Source of the DNA: an uncultured Lachnospiraceae bacterium
GTDB lineage: Bacteria; Bacillota; Clostridia; Lachnospirales; Lachnospiraceae
Assembly (NCBI GenBank): GCA_910587955.1
Contig: CAJUNN010000070.1
Location: forward strand, 1-10,549
Direction of reading: 5' to 3'
DNA: 10,549 nt
A model generated the notes under the pieces. It was not told where the DNA came from, did not search any database, and saw only the letters and a program-made list of their open reading frames with translations. This document shows, one piece after another, positions 1 to 6,172 of the stretch. Position 1 is the stretch's first letter, and each line of letters begins with the position of its first letter. The translations under genes were made by a program, and so were the position numbers.

Positions 1-333
1 CAATGCCTGATACATGCGGCTCCGACCATAGGTATCATTGCATTCATCTTCCTCCCAAAAGTTGTTTTCTTTCTTCAAACGCCTAATTTCTTTTTCCTGT
101 TCCTTCACCTGTTGGCGGAGCTGGATGAGTTCCTCGTTAAGCATCATAGCGCTTTGTAGTGTCTGTGAGCCAGTTCCAAGGTCAAGATTACCAAGACGGT
201 TGGCTCTCATCCAGCCATACATGGTATTCTTGGGAACTCCTAGTTCTTTAGCGGCCTTAGCCGGTCCAATTTCTCTTGCAAGTTTTACGGCCTGTACTTT
301 GTATTCGTGGTCGTATTATCTGTTTTTTGCCAT
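1..333 (-). pseudogene. IS3-family transposase, broken orfA fused in frame to an orfB fragment
   Basis: Read on the minus strand from ATG at 333-331, behind an AGGAGTG ribosome binding site, the protein begins MAKNR and then hits TAA at 318-316. After this stop the frame is open to the window edge. It encodes the usual IS3 orfA helix-turn-helix (KAAKELGVPKNTMYGWMRA) and the leucine-rich coiled coil (LNEELIQLRQQVKEQEKEI), as in OrfA proteins that bind the IS ends. After KKENNFWEE the frame runs straight into DECNDTYGRSRMYQAL, which resembles the middle of OrfB, the DDE transposase. In intact elements the rest of orfA and the orfB N-terminus lie between these points, so an internal deletion near 45-57 is inferred. 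The missing catalytic part of OrfB, if retained, would lie left of the window. An active product is very unlikely. Confidence 0.75.
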
Positions 334-407
334 TTTTGTTCACTCCTCATTCTCTTGATTATATCTCAAATCCTTGAGAATAGGGTGTCAACTAAAATAA
401 TACAACA
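1..407 (-). mobile_element. Remnant of an IS3-family insertion sequence (left part)
   Basis: The minus strand carries the start of an IS3-family (IS150-like) element: a ribosome binding site, an orfA-type helix-turn-helix coding region, then an orfB fragment reaching the window edge. The 5' terminal repeat should lie just beyond the start codon; the A/T-rich stretch around 383-407, containing TGTCAACTAAAATAATACA on the plus strand, is a plausible IS end. The exact boundary is uncertain because no matching end or target duplication is in view. On the minus strand a TTGACA (391-386) and a TATAAT (363-358) are present but 22 bases apart, which is a poor promoter spacing. The element looks inactive (see the pseudogene entry). 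Confidence 0.7.
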
Positions 408-410
408 TCA

Positions 411-654
411 GAGCGAAAGCGCGTTCCGGATGGGATAAGGTTCCTTAACCGCGTCTGCCCTCAACCACAACCTCCAATTTATAGAACTGTCAAGTGCCCG
501 CAAATTGGATGATTTGTGTAGAAATTTACTTTATTTTCAAAATTTATGCGCGAAATTTATTCGCTAGGAACACTTTTCTGAAAAAGGAGTAAAACTTCTC
601 CACCCGTTTCCCTCATCCCGATATAATCAAAAGAAAAAAGGAGATTGTATCGCT
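411..654. other. Gene-free region between IS remnant and integrase
   Basis: No convincing gene is visible here. The region holds an 8-bp inverted repeat, TCCAATTT at 473-480 and AAATTGGA at 502-509, with a 21-base loop and no T-run. It also holds three copies of AAATTTA at 522-528, 540-546 and 553-559, spaced 18 and 13 bases apart. A short GGAG/CTCC hairpin lies near 585-602. Repeats of this kind sometimes serve as recombinase arm sites next to an integrase gene, but A/T-rich DNA produces them by chance, so no function is assigned. Confidence 0.5.
622..643 (+). promoter_or_regulatory. Probable -10 box and ribosome binding site of the integrase gene
   Basis: A perfect TATAAT lies at 622-627. 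An AAAGGAG ribosome binding site at 637-643 sits 11 bases before the ATG at 655. No good -35 box is visible at the expected distance (TCCACC at 599-604), so the promoter is likely weak or needs an activator. Confidence 0.45.
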
Positions 655-1638
655 ATGGAAACAAAAGAGAAACGGAACTTGAAATTGTTCCGGAAGAAAA
701 ATGCCAGTATGGAGGTAATGGCTCTTCGCTGGCTGGAGAACGTGAAATGGAATGTAAAAGAGTCCTCCTATGTGAAATATAGAAATCTGGTGCAAAACCA
801 TATCCTTCCGGAATTAGGCGGCTGGCCTGCCGTCCGGCTGACCACAGAAGTAATAGAAGAATTTGTACAGAAGAAACTCCAGAGGGGGAAGCTTGATGGG
901 ATGGGAGGACTTTCGGAAAAGTCCGTCCGTGACATTCTGGCGGTTGTGAAAGAAATCTGCCTCTATGCCATGGGCTGCGATGTGGAAATTCCCTGCCGTT
1001 TTGAGCGGATCAAGATACGGAACGGCAAGCTGGAAACCGAAGTTCTGAACCTGCAGAAACAAAAGGAGCTGGAGCAGTTTCTTTTGAGTGATGAGTGTCC
1101 TAAGAAGACGGGAGTACTTCTAAGTCTTTATATGGGGCTCCGGGTGGGTGAGGTTTGTGCTTTAAAAAGGCAGAATATTTTATATACGGAAAAAATCCTC
1201 TGTGTGCGTGCAACTATGCAGCGGATTCAGGATATGGCCGGGGAGGGAAAGAGCAAAACCAAGGTGGTGGTCACAGAGCCCAAAAGCCTTTCTTCCGTGA
1301 GGGATATTCCCATTCCCAATTTTCTGATGAAAAGGCTGGAGACCCTGCGGCATCTGCCGGAGGATGCCTATCTCCTTACGGGAAGCACGGAGGTATTTAT
1401 TGAACCCCGGACTATGGAGAATATTTTAAGCCGCTATCTGCGGGAGTGCAGGATTGAAGGGATCAATTACCATGCCCTCCGCCACACCTTTGCCACCCGC
1501 TGTGTGGAGAGCGGATTTGACGCAAAATCTTTAAGTGAAATCCTGGGACATTCCAGTGTGAATATTACCCTGAACCGGTATGTCCATTCCTCCATGGAGC
1601 AGAAGCGGAAATGTATGGAGCAGGCTACCCCTGCATAG
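655..1638 (+). CDS. Tyrosine recombinase / phage-type integrase
   Basis: This 327-residue protein is a site-specific recombinase that would cut and rejoin DNA through a covalent 3'-phosphotyrosine intermediate. The N-terminal part (about 20-110) looks like the SAM-like core-binding domain; the catalytic domain follows from about 130. The family's active-site residues are all visible: Arg163 in GLRVGE, Lys210 in TEPKS, His273 and Arg276 in HALRHTFATR, His299 in LGHSS, and nucleophile Tyr309 in NRYVH. The length is normal for phage, integrative-element and Xer-like recombinases. No excisionase, conjugation or phage genes are next to it, so its substrate is unknown. It could be a remnant of an integrated element or a resident recombinase. 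It ends 33 bases before the -35 box of the copper operon promoter with no clear terminator between, so read-through into copA is possible. Confidence 0.9.
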   Translation: METKEKRNLKLFRKKNASMEVMALRWLENVKWNVKESSYVKYRNLVQNHILPELGGWPAVRLTTEVIEEFVQKKLQRGKLDGMGGLSEKSVRDILAVVKEICLYAMGCDVEIPCRFERIKIRNGKLETEVLNLQKQKELEQFLLSDECPKKTGVLLSLYMGLRVGEVCALKRQNILYTEKILCVRATMQRIQDMAGEGKSKTKVVVTEPKSLSSVRDIPIPNFLMKRLETLRHLPEDAYLLTGSTEVFIEPRTMENILSRYLRECRIEGINYHALRHTFATRCVESGFDAKSLSEILGHSSVNITLNRYVHSSMEQKRKCMEQATPA

Positions 1639-1670
1639 AATATTTCGCTTTTCACGGGAAAAAATAGGCC

Positions 1671-1699
1671 TTGACAATTCTCTCCCCATGCAGTATAGT
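1671..1699 (+). promoter_or_regulatory. Sigma-A promoter of the copper operon
   Basis: A perfect -35 TTGACA (1671-1676) is followed after 17 bases by TATAGT (1694-1699), a good -10 box. A TATAAT overlaps its end (1699-1704) but gives a 22-base spacing. Transcription should start near 1706-1710, directly beside the CsoR-type operator at 1712-1726, so a bound repressor would block initiation or promoter escape. Confidence 0.8.
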
Positions 1700-1711
1700 A
1701 TAATCGCAAAA

Positions 1712-1726
1712 TACCCATAGGGGGTA
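1712..1726. promoter_or_regulatory. CsoR-type copper operator
   Basis: TACCCATAGGGGGTA is a 15-bp imperfect palindrome with TACCC and GGGTA arms and a 5-base centre. This matches the form of known CsoR operators in Firmicutes such as the Bacillus copZA site (TACCC, five bases, GGGTA). It lies between the -10 box and the copA ribosome binding site. The csoR gene is in the operon that it controls, which indicates negative autoregulation relieved by Cu(I). Confidence 0.85.
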
Positions 1727-1743
1727 TAAGAGAGGTGAAAAGC

Positions 1744-4206
1744 ATGACAGAAGAAAAAACTTTTATCATAGAAGGAATGACCTGCGCTTCCTGCAGTGCG
1801 GCGGTGGAGCGGGTAACCAGGAAACTGCCCGGCGTTAAGAGCAGTCAGGTGAATTTGGCTACCAACCGGGCGCGGATCGTCTACGATCCGGAGCAGGTGG
1901 ATGCACAGGCAATCTGCGCCAAGATTGAGAAGGCCGGGTTCGGTGCTAAGGAAGAGATACACGCTGCAGCAAAAAATCAGGAAGTGACGTTAAACATTGA
2001 GGGAATGACCTGCGCTTCTTGCAGCGCGGCGGTGGAGCGGGTGACAAGAAAGATGCCCGGCGTGATCAGCAGCGAGGTAAATCTGACTACCAACAAAGCG
2101 CATATTGTTTACGATCCCTCCCAGGTAAAGCTGGCGGATATTAAGAGCAAGATTGAGAAGGCTGGTTTTACGCCCAAAGATATTGACAAGGTGGACCGGA
2201 GTGCAGAGCTGAATGAGCAGCAGGAGAAACTGCGGCTGCAGAAAAGGCGCCTCATCGCGACTATCTGCCTGGCTGTTCCGCTGCTTTACATTTCCATGGG
2301 GCATATGATTCCCATCACTCTGCCTTTGCCGGAATTTCTGCATATGCACACCAATCCGCTGAATTTTGCCCTGGCCCAGTTGGTTTTGACGGTGCTGATT
2401 CTCTGGAACGGGAGGAAATTTTACCTAGTAGGTTTTAAAACCCTCTTCCGGGGGCATCCCAATATGGATTCCCTGGTGGCCATCGGTACGGGCAGCGCCT
2501 TTCTCTACAGCCTGGTGATGACCGTCCGCATTCCGGCGGAGCATACAAGCGTGGAGAATCTTTACTATGAGTCGGCGGCCGTGGTGGTGACGCTGATTAT
2601 GCTTGGAAAATATCTGGAGGCCAGAAGTAAGGGAAAGACTTCGGAGGCCATCAAAAAGCTGATGGAGCTTGCGCCGGATACGGCTCTGATGCTTCGGGAC
2701 GGACAGGAAGTAGAAGTCCGGGTAGAGGAAGTTGTTCCCGGGGATATTCTCCTGGTAAAGCCGGGGGGAAAGGTTCCCTTAGACGGTACGGTGACAGGCG
2801 GGGCCAGCAGCGTGGACGAATCCATGCTCACCGGAGAGAGCATTCCGGTGGAGAAAGAGGCCGGAGATACAGTCATCGGCGGAAGCATCAATTTCAACGG
2901 AGCTTTGCAGATTCAGGTGACCCACGTGGGAGAGGACACTACGTTATCCCGCATTATCCAGATGATGGAGGACGCCCAGGGAAAGAAGGCACCCATCTCC
3001 AAGCTGGCAGATACGGTGTCCGGGTATTTTGTCCCTGCGGTTATGGGGATTGCAGTTGCGGCGGCCCTTGTCTGGGCGTTTTTGGGCCATGACGCGGCCT
3101 TTGTACTGACCATCTTTGTGTCTGTTCTGGTGATTGCCTGTCCCTGCGCCTTGGGGCTGGCTACGCCTACTGCCATTATGGTGGGAACCGGGCTGGGGGC
3201 CAACCACGGAATCCTGATTAAGAGCGGCGAGGCCCTGGAAACCACCCATAAAATCCAGGTGGTGATTCTGGATAAGACGGGCACGGTGACGGAGGGAAAG
3301 CCGAAGGTGGTGGATCTCATATCCCGCTCCCTGCCGCCGGAGGAACTGCTTCTTTTAGCTGCAAGCTGTGAGAGGTCCTCGGAGCATCCTCTGGGAGCGG
3401 CCATTGTGGAGGGAGCCCTGGAGAAAGGCATGGAGCTTCAGACAGCGGAGGAATTCCAGAGCCTCACCGGAAAGGGCATCCAGGCGGTTCTTGGAGGAAG
3501 GCATTTTTCCATTGGAAACCGGAAGATGCTGGAGGAGCTGGGCATGGAGATGGGAGCCTATGAGGAGGCGGCTGCCCAGGCTGCCGGGAAAGGCCAGACG
3601 CCTATGTTCGTGGTGATGGACGGAGAGCTTGCAGGGGTGATCTGCGTGGCGGATACTATCAAGGAGACCAGCAAAGAGGCCATAGCCCAGATCCGCAGCA
3701 TGGGAATCAAGGTGGTTATGCTCACCGGGGACAATCGCCTGACCGCCGATTACATCGGCCGGCAGGTGGAGGTGGACGAGGTGATTGCAGAGGTACTGCC
3801 TGGGGATAAATCAGCGGTGGTGGAGCGTTATCAGAAGGAAGGCAGGATGGTGATGATGGTGGGCGATGGTATCAACGACGCTCCGGCCCTGGTCCAGGCG
3901 GATATCGGGGCAGCCATTGGAAGCGGCAGCGATATAGCCCTGGAGTCCAGTGATATTGTGCTGATGAAATCTGACTTAAAGGATGTATACAAAGCCATTC
4001 ATCTGAGCAAAGCCACCATCCGCAATATCAAGCAGAACCTTTTCTGGGCATTCTTTTACAACACATTGGGTATTCCCATTGCGGCTGGTTTGTTGTATGC
4101 TTTAGGTGGGCCTCTTTTGAATCCCATTCTGGGAGGTCTGGCCATGTCCTTAAGCTCCGTGTCTGTGGTGAGCAACGCCCTGCGCCTAAAACGTTTGAAA
4201 CTGTAA
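1744..4206 (+). CDS. copA: Copper-exporting P1B-type ATPase CopA
   Basis: CopA uses ATP to pump Cu(I) out through the cytoplasmic membrane. The 820-residue protein has two N-terminal heavy-metal domains with GMTCASC motifs (Cys14/17 and Cys90/93), then the P-type core. Visible core motifs are TGES (363-366, actuator), the membrane metal site CPC (466-468), DKTGT with phosphorylated Asp510, the SEHPLG loop (His548), TGDN (661-664) and GDGINDAP (707-714). Tyr772-Asn773 and MSLSS (801-805) in the last two helices complete the Cu(I)-selective P1B-1 signature; eight membrane segments fit. ATG 1744 is chosen because the AGAGGTG at 1731-1737 is its ribosome binding site; that site contains the alternative GTG at 1735. 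It is the first gene of the operon, with csoR and copZ following. Confidence 0.95.
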   Translation: MTEEKTFIIEGMTCASCSAAVERVTRKLPGVKSSQVNLATNRARIVYDPEQVDAQAICAKIEKAGFGAKEEIHAAAKNQEVTLNIEGMTCASCSAAVERVTRKMPGVISSEVNLTTNKAHIVYDPSQVKLADIKSKIEKAGFTPKDIDKVDRSAELNEQQEKLRLQKRRLIATICLAVPLLYISMGHMIPITLPLPEFLHMHTNPLNFALAQLVLTVLILWNGRKFYLVGFKTLFRGHPNMDSLVAIGTGSAFLYSLVMTVRIPAEHTSVENLYYESAAVVVTLIMLGKYLEARSKGKTSEAIKKLMELAPDTALMLRDGQEVEVRVEEVVPGDILLVKPGGKVPLDGTVTGGASSVDESMLTGESIPVEKEAGDTVIGGSINFNGALQIQVTHVGEDTTLSRIIQMMEDAQGKKAPISKLADTVSGYFVPAVMGIAVAAALVWAFLGHDAAFVLTIFVSVLVIACPCALGLATPTAIMVGTGLGANHGILIKSGEALETTHKIQVVILDKTGTVTEGKPKVVDLISRSLPPEELLLLAASCERSSEHPLGAAIVEGALEKGMELQTAEEFQSLTGKGIQAVLGGRHFSIGNRKMLEELGMEMGAYEEAAAQAAGKGQTPMFVVMDGELAGVICVADTIKETSKEAIAQIRSMGIKVVMLTGDNRLTADYIGRQVEVDEVIAEVLPGDKSAVVERYQKEGRMVMMVGDGINDAPALVQADIGAAIGSGSDIALESSDIVLMKSDLKDVYKAIHLSKATIRNIKQNLFWAFFYNTLGIPIAAGLLYALGGPLLNPILGGLAMSLSSVSVVSNALRLKRLKL
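1771..2118 (+). repeat. Tandem duplicated metal-binding domains within copA
   Basis: Segments 1771-1890 and 1999-2118 encode two near-identical 40-residue blocks of the two metal-binding domains. The first 18 residues (EGMTCASCSAAVERVTRK) are the same in both. The DNA differs mainly at synonymous positions, so the duplication is within this protein lineage but not brand new. Linker residues 50-85 separate the blocks. Confidence 0.8.
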
Positions 4207-4282
4207 AGGCGGGAGAGCGGGCAGAATCCGGGAAAGGAGGCGTGGCAGAAGATTTTTGAACCGCAGAATGGAGGAGCAGCCT

Positions 4283-4591
4283 ATGGAAGAGGAAAAGCGA
4301 AGAGACAGCTGTGTAAAAACCAAACACCGGGACAGCAAAGAGTACAAAAGCCTGATCAACCGGCTGAACCGCATTGAGGGGCAGGTGCGGGGCATCCGCA
4401 CCATGGTGGAGGAGGAGCGCTACTGCGTGGACATTCTCACCCAGGTTTCTGCCATCCAGTCGGCCCTCAATGCCTTTAACAAGGAATTGCTGTCCAACCA
4501 TATCAAAACCTGCGTGGTAGAGGACATCCGCAGCGGCGACGAGGCCGTGGTAGATGAGCTCTGCGATACCATACGCAGATTGATGAAATAA
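4283..4591 (+). CDS. csoR: Copper-sensing transcriptional repressor CsoR
   Basis: This 102-residue protein belongs to the CsoR/RcnR family (DUF156), all-helical repressors that leave DNA when metal binds. The core NRLNRIEGQVRGIRTMV is typical. The Cu(I) ligands are present in the family's Cys-His-Cys pattern: Cys48 in RYCVD, and His73 and Cys77 in NHIKTC; this favours a copper sensor over the nickel (RcnR) or formaldehyde (FrmR) branches. ATG 4283 is chosen because GGAGGAG at 4270-4276 lies six bases ahead and the N-terminus then matches family length. Earlier in-frame starts exist at TTG 4256 and ATG 4268; a strong AAAGGAGG at 4233-4240 is 15 bases from the TTG, rather far. It lies 76 bases after copA and should bind the operator at 1712-1726. 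Confidence 0.92.
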   Translation: MEEEKRRDSCVKTKHRDSKEYKSLINRLNRIEGQVRGIRTMVEEERYCVDILTQVSAIQSALNAFNKELLSNHIKTCVVEDIRSGDEAVVDELCDTIRRLMK

Positions 4592-4608
4592 AAATTGGAA
4601 CTTAAAAA

Positions 4609-4719
4609 CAGCAGATTCCTGTAGAATGCCCGGAAGGAAATACGGACGCATATCTCTGCGGCCGGAAGTCCTTCCAGTAAGGGGGGGGGGCATAGGTAGG
4701 GAATCTGCGGAACTGGAAT
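4609..4719 (+). repeat. Structured intercistronic element, copy A (csoR-copZ gap)
   Basis: This stretch can fold into one long nested hairpin. The outer helix is GCAGATTCC (4611-4619) with GGAATCTGC (4700-4708), plus a T-G wobble 4620:4699. A 5x5 internal loop follows (GTAGA/AGGTA). Then ATGCCC (4626-4631) pairs with GGGCAT (4688-4693), and GGAAGGA (4632-4638) with TCCTTCC (4669-4675), leaving a 12-base bulge with a G-run on the 3' side. The apical hairpin has CGG (4643-4645) with CCG (4662-4664), an A-G mismatch, and CGCA/TGCG around TATCTC. A single-stranded tail GGAACTGGAAT (4709-4719) leads into the copZ ribosome binding site. There is no T-run, so it is not an ordinary terminator. The same layout recurs at 10448-10548. 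Function unknown: a regulatory RNA, a processing/stability element or a palindromic repeat are all possible. Confidence 0.7.
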
Positions 4720-4736
4720 AGGAGGAATCAAGAAAG

Positions 4737-4931
4737 ATGACCGTATTGAAAGCAGAAGATATGCACTGTGAAAAATGTGTGGAGCGTATTACCAAAGCCC
4801 TTTCCGGCGCACAGCTGGACTTTAAGGTAAGTCTGGAAGATAAGACTGTGACCATCGACGGCTGTGAGAAATGTGTGGCCAAGGCAAAAGAGCTGATGGA
4901 CGATCTGGGTTTTGAAACCACAGAGGTATAG
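4737..4931 (+). CDS. copZ: Small copper chaperone, CopZ-like heavy-metal-binding protein
   Basis: This 64-residue protein is a single heavy-metal-associated domain that would bind Cu(I) in the cytoplasm and hand it to CopA. The family metal loop is DMHCEKC (Cys11, Cys14). A second CxxC, also CEKC (Cys43, Cys46), sits where the second helix normally starts; classical CopZ proteins lack it. It may bind a second copper or make a disulfide. The protein ends LGFETTEV, like the family's final strand. The ribosome binding site GGAGG (4721-4725) is 11 bases from the ATG. It is the last gene of the operon, 145 bases after csoR, a gap filled by the structured element, and a terminator hairpin follows. 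The gene name is by family and context; sequence identity to known CopZ is limited. Confidence 0.85.
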   Translation: MTVLKAEDMHCEKCVERITKALSGAQLDFKVSLEDKTVTIDGCEKCVAKAKELMDDLGFETTEV

Positions 4932-4955
4932 AAGATCTGTAAAAGCCAGATAAGA

Positions 4956-5028
4956 GCCGGAGCTGCGTGGATTGAAAGGAAAAAAATTCCATAAAAGTCC
5001 CCGTGAGCTCCGGCACAAAAATTTTTTT
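4956..5028 (+). terminator. Probable transcription terminator of the copper operon
   Basis: A perfect 9-bp inverted repeat, GCCGGAGCT (4956-4964) and AGCTCCGGC (5006-5014), encloses a 41-base loop that has its own small hairpin (GGAA 4978-4981, TTCC 4987-4990, inside GGA/TCC 4969-4971 and 4998-5000). A run of seven T bases ends at 5028, but ACAAAAA separates it from the stem, so it is not a textbook terminator. Its place after copZ and before the tRNA promoter supports the call. Confidence 0.55.
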
Positions 5029-5047
5029 GATTTTTTGAAAAAAATGC

Positions 5048-5076
5048 TTGCAAAATGAAACATTCTAGTATATACT
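5048..5076 (+). promoter_or_regulatory. Promoter of the tRNA-Glu gene
   Basis: TTGCAA (5048-5053) and TATACT (5071-5076) are separated by 17 bases, a good sigma-A promoter. The tRNA starts 32 bases beyond the -10 box. The topoisomerase gene promoter at 8417-8445 has the same two hexamers and the same spacing. Confidence 0.75.
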
Positions 5077-5107
5077 AAGCAAGTCGGCAGGTACGACAGA
5101 CAAATAA

Positions 5108-5179
5108 GGTTCCTTGGTCAAGCGGTTAAGACGCCGCCCTCTCACGGCGGAAACAGGGGTTCGATTCCCCTAGGGACTG
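5108..5179 (+). tRNA. tRNA-Glu, anticodon CTC
   Basis: The sequence folds as a full cloverleaf. The acceptor stem is GGTTCCT (5108-5114) with AGGGACT (5172-5178), including G-T pairs, and discriminator G at 5179. The D arm has GTC/GAC with loop AAGCGGTTAA. The anticodon stem is CCGCC (5134-5138) with GGCGG (5146-5150), and the anticodon CTC at 5141-5143 reads GAG codons for glutamate. The T arm is AGGGG/CCCCT around TTCGATT. CCA is not encoded, as is common in Firmicutes. The gene stands alone with its own promoter and terminator. Confidence 0.95.
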
Positions 5180-5186
5180 TTTTAAG

Positions 5187-5221
5187 AAGCTGAAATTTCT
5201 TTTAAGAAGTTTCAGCTTTTT
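5187..5221 (+). terminator. Rho-independent terminator after tRNA-Glu
   Basis: AAGCTGAAA (5187-5195) pairs with TTTCAGCTT (5210-5218), and the T-run extends to 5221. It lies eight bases after the tRNA. The stop codon of the converging merR-type gene (5214-5212) falls in its 3' arm, so the two transcription units meet here. On the minus strand the stem is not followed by a T-run, so it would terminate that direction less well. Confidence 0.8.
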
Positions 5222-6078
5222 CTATATTTCCACAATTTGGCCGGATTTGAGAGCAGGCCCATTTTTGCAATTCCTACAATTAACAGGCCCATCAGAACGG
5301 CCGTATCTAGCAGCAAAACCACCGTTACATTTTTTGCAAGTCCATGCAAAAATAAGATGGAAAATACTTCGATAGAAAGTGCTGCAAAGCAAACATAGTT
5401 TGACAAATATTCTGTTATAAGCTCTCCGAAAGGATAGTGCATAAACAATCTCACGTAGATAACAGGACGTAAACGGATTCGGAAGAGTATGCAGGCTAAG
5501 GGGTATGCGAAAATAAACTCTTTCTTTACAAAGGAAACGGCAGCTTTGCCGCTCCACTGGACGGGGATTTGAGCCGGCAGCTTTGTATAGGATAAGATTC
5601 CAATAATAAGACAGAGGGCGGTGATTATGGTCCAGGTAATCAGGTTTCCCCACAGATACAGAAAGCTGACGGAATCCGGCTTGAAAACCTTCTTGTTGTC
5701 TTTCCAGTACGTGTGCAAATCTGTCACGCATGTTTCCACCTGTAATTCATCATAGCTGGTATTTCCGGATGCAAGCATTTTTTCACAAATGGTTTTTGCA
5801 CCATGCAGATTTTCGATTTGTTTTTGAAGGACCACGGCTTGCTTTTTTATCATTTCTTCCAAGGACACCTTGTGAGATAAGATGCAGCGGATATCTTCGA
5901 TGGAAAATTCCAGCGTGCGCAGAAAGGCAATTTTTTTAATATTTGCCACGTCCTGCTCCGAGTAATCCCGGTATCCGTTTTTGCTGTTCCGCGCGGGTTC
6001 TATCAGCTTCTCTTTTTCGTAAAAGCGGATATTGGAACGGGTTAATCCGGTTTTTTCTTCAGCTTCTTTTATAGTCAT
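5212..6078 (-). CDS. MerR-family regulator with C-terminal membrane domain
   Basis: The 288-residue protein starts with a MerR winged helix-turn-helix (MTIKEAEEKTGLTRSNIRFY, wing RNSKNGYRDYS, about 1-70) and a dimerisation helix (about 71-100, KKQAVVLQKQIEN). From about 137 it becomes a membrane domain with roughly four hydrophobic segments: 139-163, 188-212, 226-247 and 250-273. The segment YTKLPAQIPVQWSGKAAVSFVKKE resembles the DUF1648 motif found in SdpI-like membrane proteins. This implies a regulator anchored in the membrane that could sense an envelope signal; the signal and targets are unknown. ATG 6078 is chosen because GGGAGG lies nine bases upstream and the HTH begins at once. A longer reading to 6234 adds residues unlike MerR. 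The gene lies 94 bases downstream of tetR on the same strand. Confidence 0.85.
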   Translation of the reverse strand: MTIKEAEEKTGLTRSNIRFYEKEKLIEPARNSKNGYRDYSEQDVANIKKIAFLRTLEFSIEDIRCILSHKVSLEEMIKKQAVVLQKQIENLHGAKTICEKMLASGNTSYDELQVETCVTDLHTYWKDNKKVFKPDSVSFLYLWGNLITWTIITALCLIIGILSYTKLPAQIPVQWSGKAAVSFVKKEFIFAYPLACILFRIRLRPVIYVRLFMHYPFGELITEYLSNYVCFAALSIEVFSILFLHGLAKNVTVVLLLDTAVLMGLLIVGIAKMGLLSNPAKLWKYRKS

Positions 6079-6116
6079 AATACGGGCCTCCCTGTCTTTC
6101 CGTTTGTTTGCTTTAT

Positions 6117-6147
6117 AGTATGAGGTATCAACAAAGTTTACAGTCAA
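6117..6147 (-). promoter_or_regulatory. Probable MerR-type promoter with 19-bp spacer
   Basis: On the minus strand, TTGACT (6147-6142) and CATACT (6122-6117) are separated by 19 bases. Spacers of 19-20 bp are the hallmark of promoters activated by MerR proteins, which untwist the DNA to align the two boxes. It lies about 40 bases before the merR-type start at 6078, so the gene may regulate itself. A TATAAA lies a few bases further downstream but is too far from the -35 box. Confidence 0.55.
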
Positions 6148-6172
6148 GCCCTTTTTTATTTTCGGCGGTATT

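Noticed and set aside
38..358. Plus-strand open frame of 106 codons over the IS remnant
   Set aside because: It is the reverse of the IS3 orfA coding region, which is clearly recognisable on the minus strand with its ribosome binding site and helix-turn-helix motif.
1735..1743. GTG at 1735 as the copA start
   Set aside because: The GTG is part of the AGAGGTG ribosome binding site serving the ATG at 1744.
4609..4719. Structured element copy A as a simple rho-independent terminator
   Set aside because: No T-run follows; the 3' tail is conserved between copies and leads directly into the copZ ribosome binding site.
4028..5053. Minus-strand open frame of 341 codons over the end of copA, csoR and copZ
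   Set aside because: It covers three well-supported genes on the other strand and shows no family motif or sensible ribosome binding site; a shadow of GC-rich codon use.
5108..5179. tRNA-Glu as the attachment site of the integrase
   Set aside because: The integrase is more than 3 kb away with the copper operon between, and no copy of the tRNA 3' end was found elsewhere in the window.
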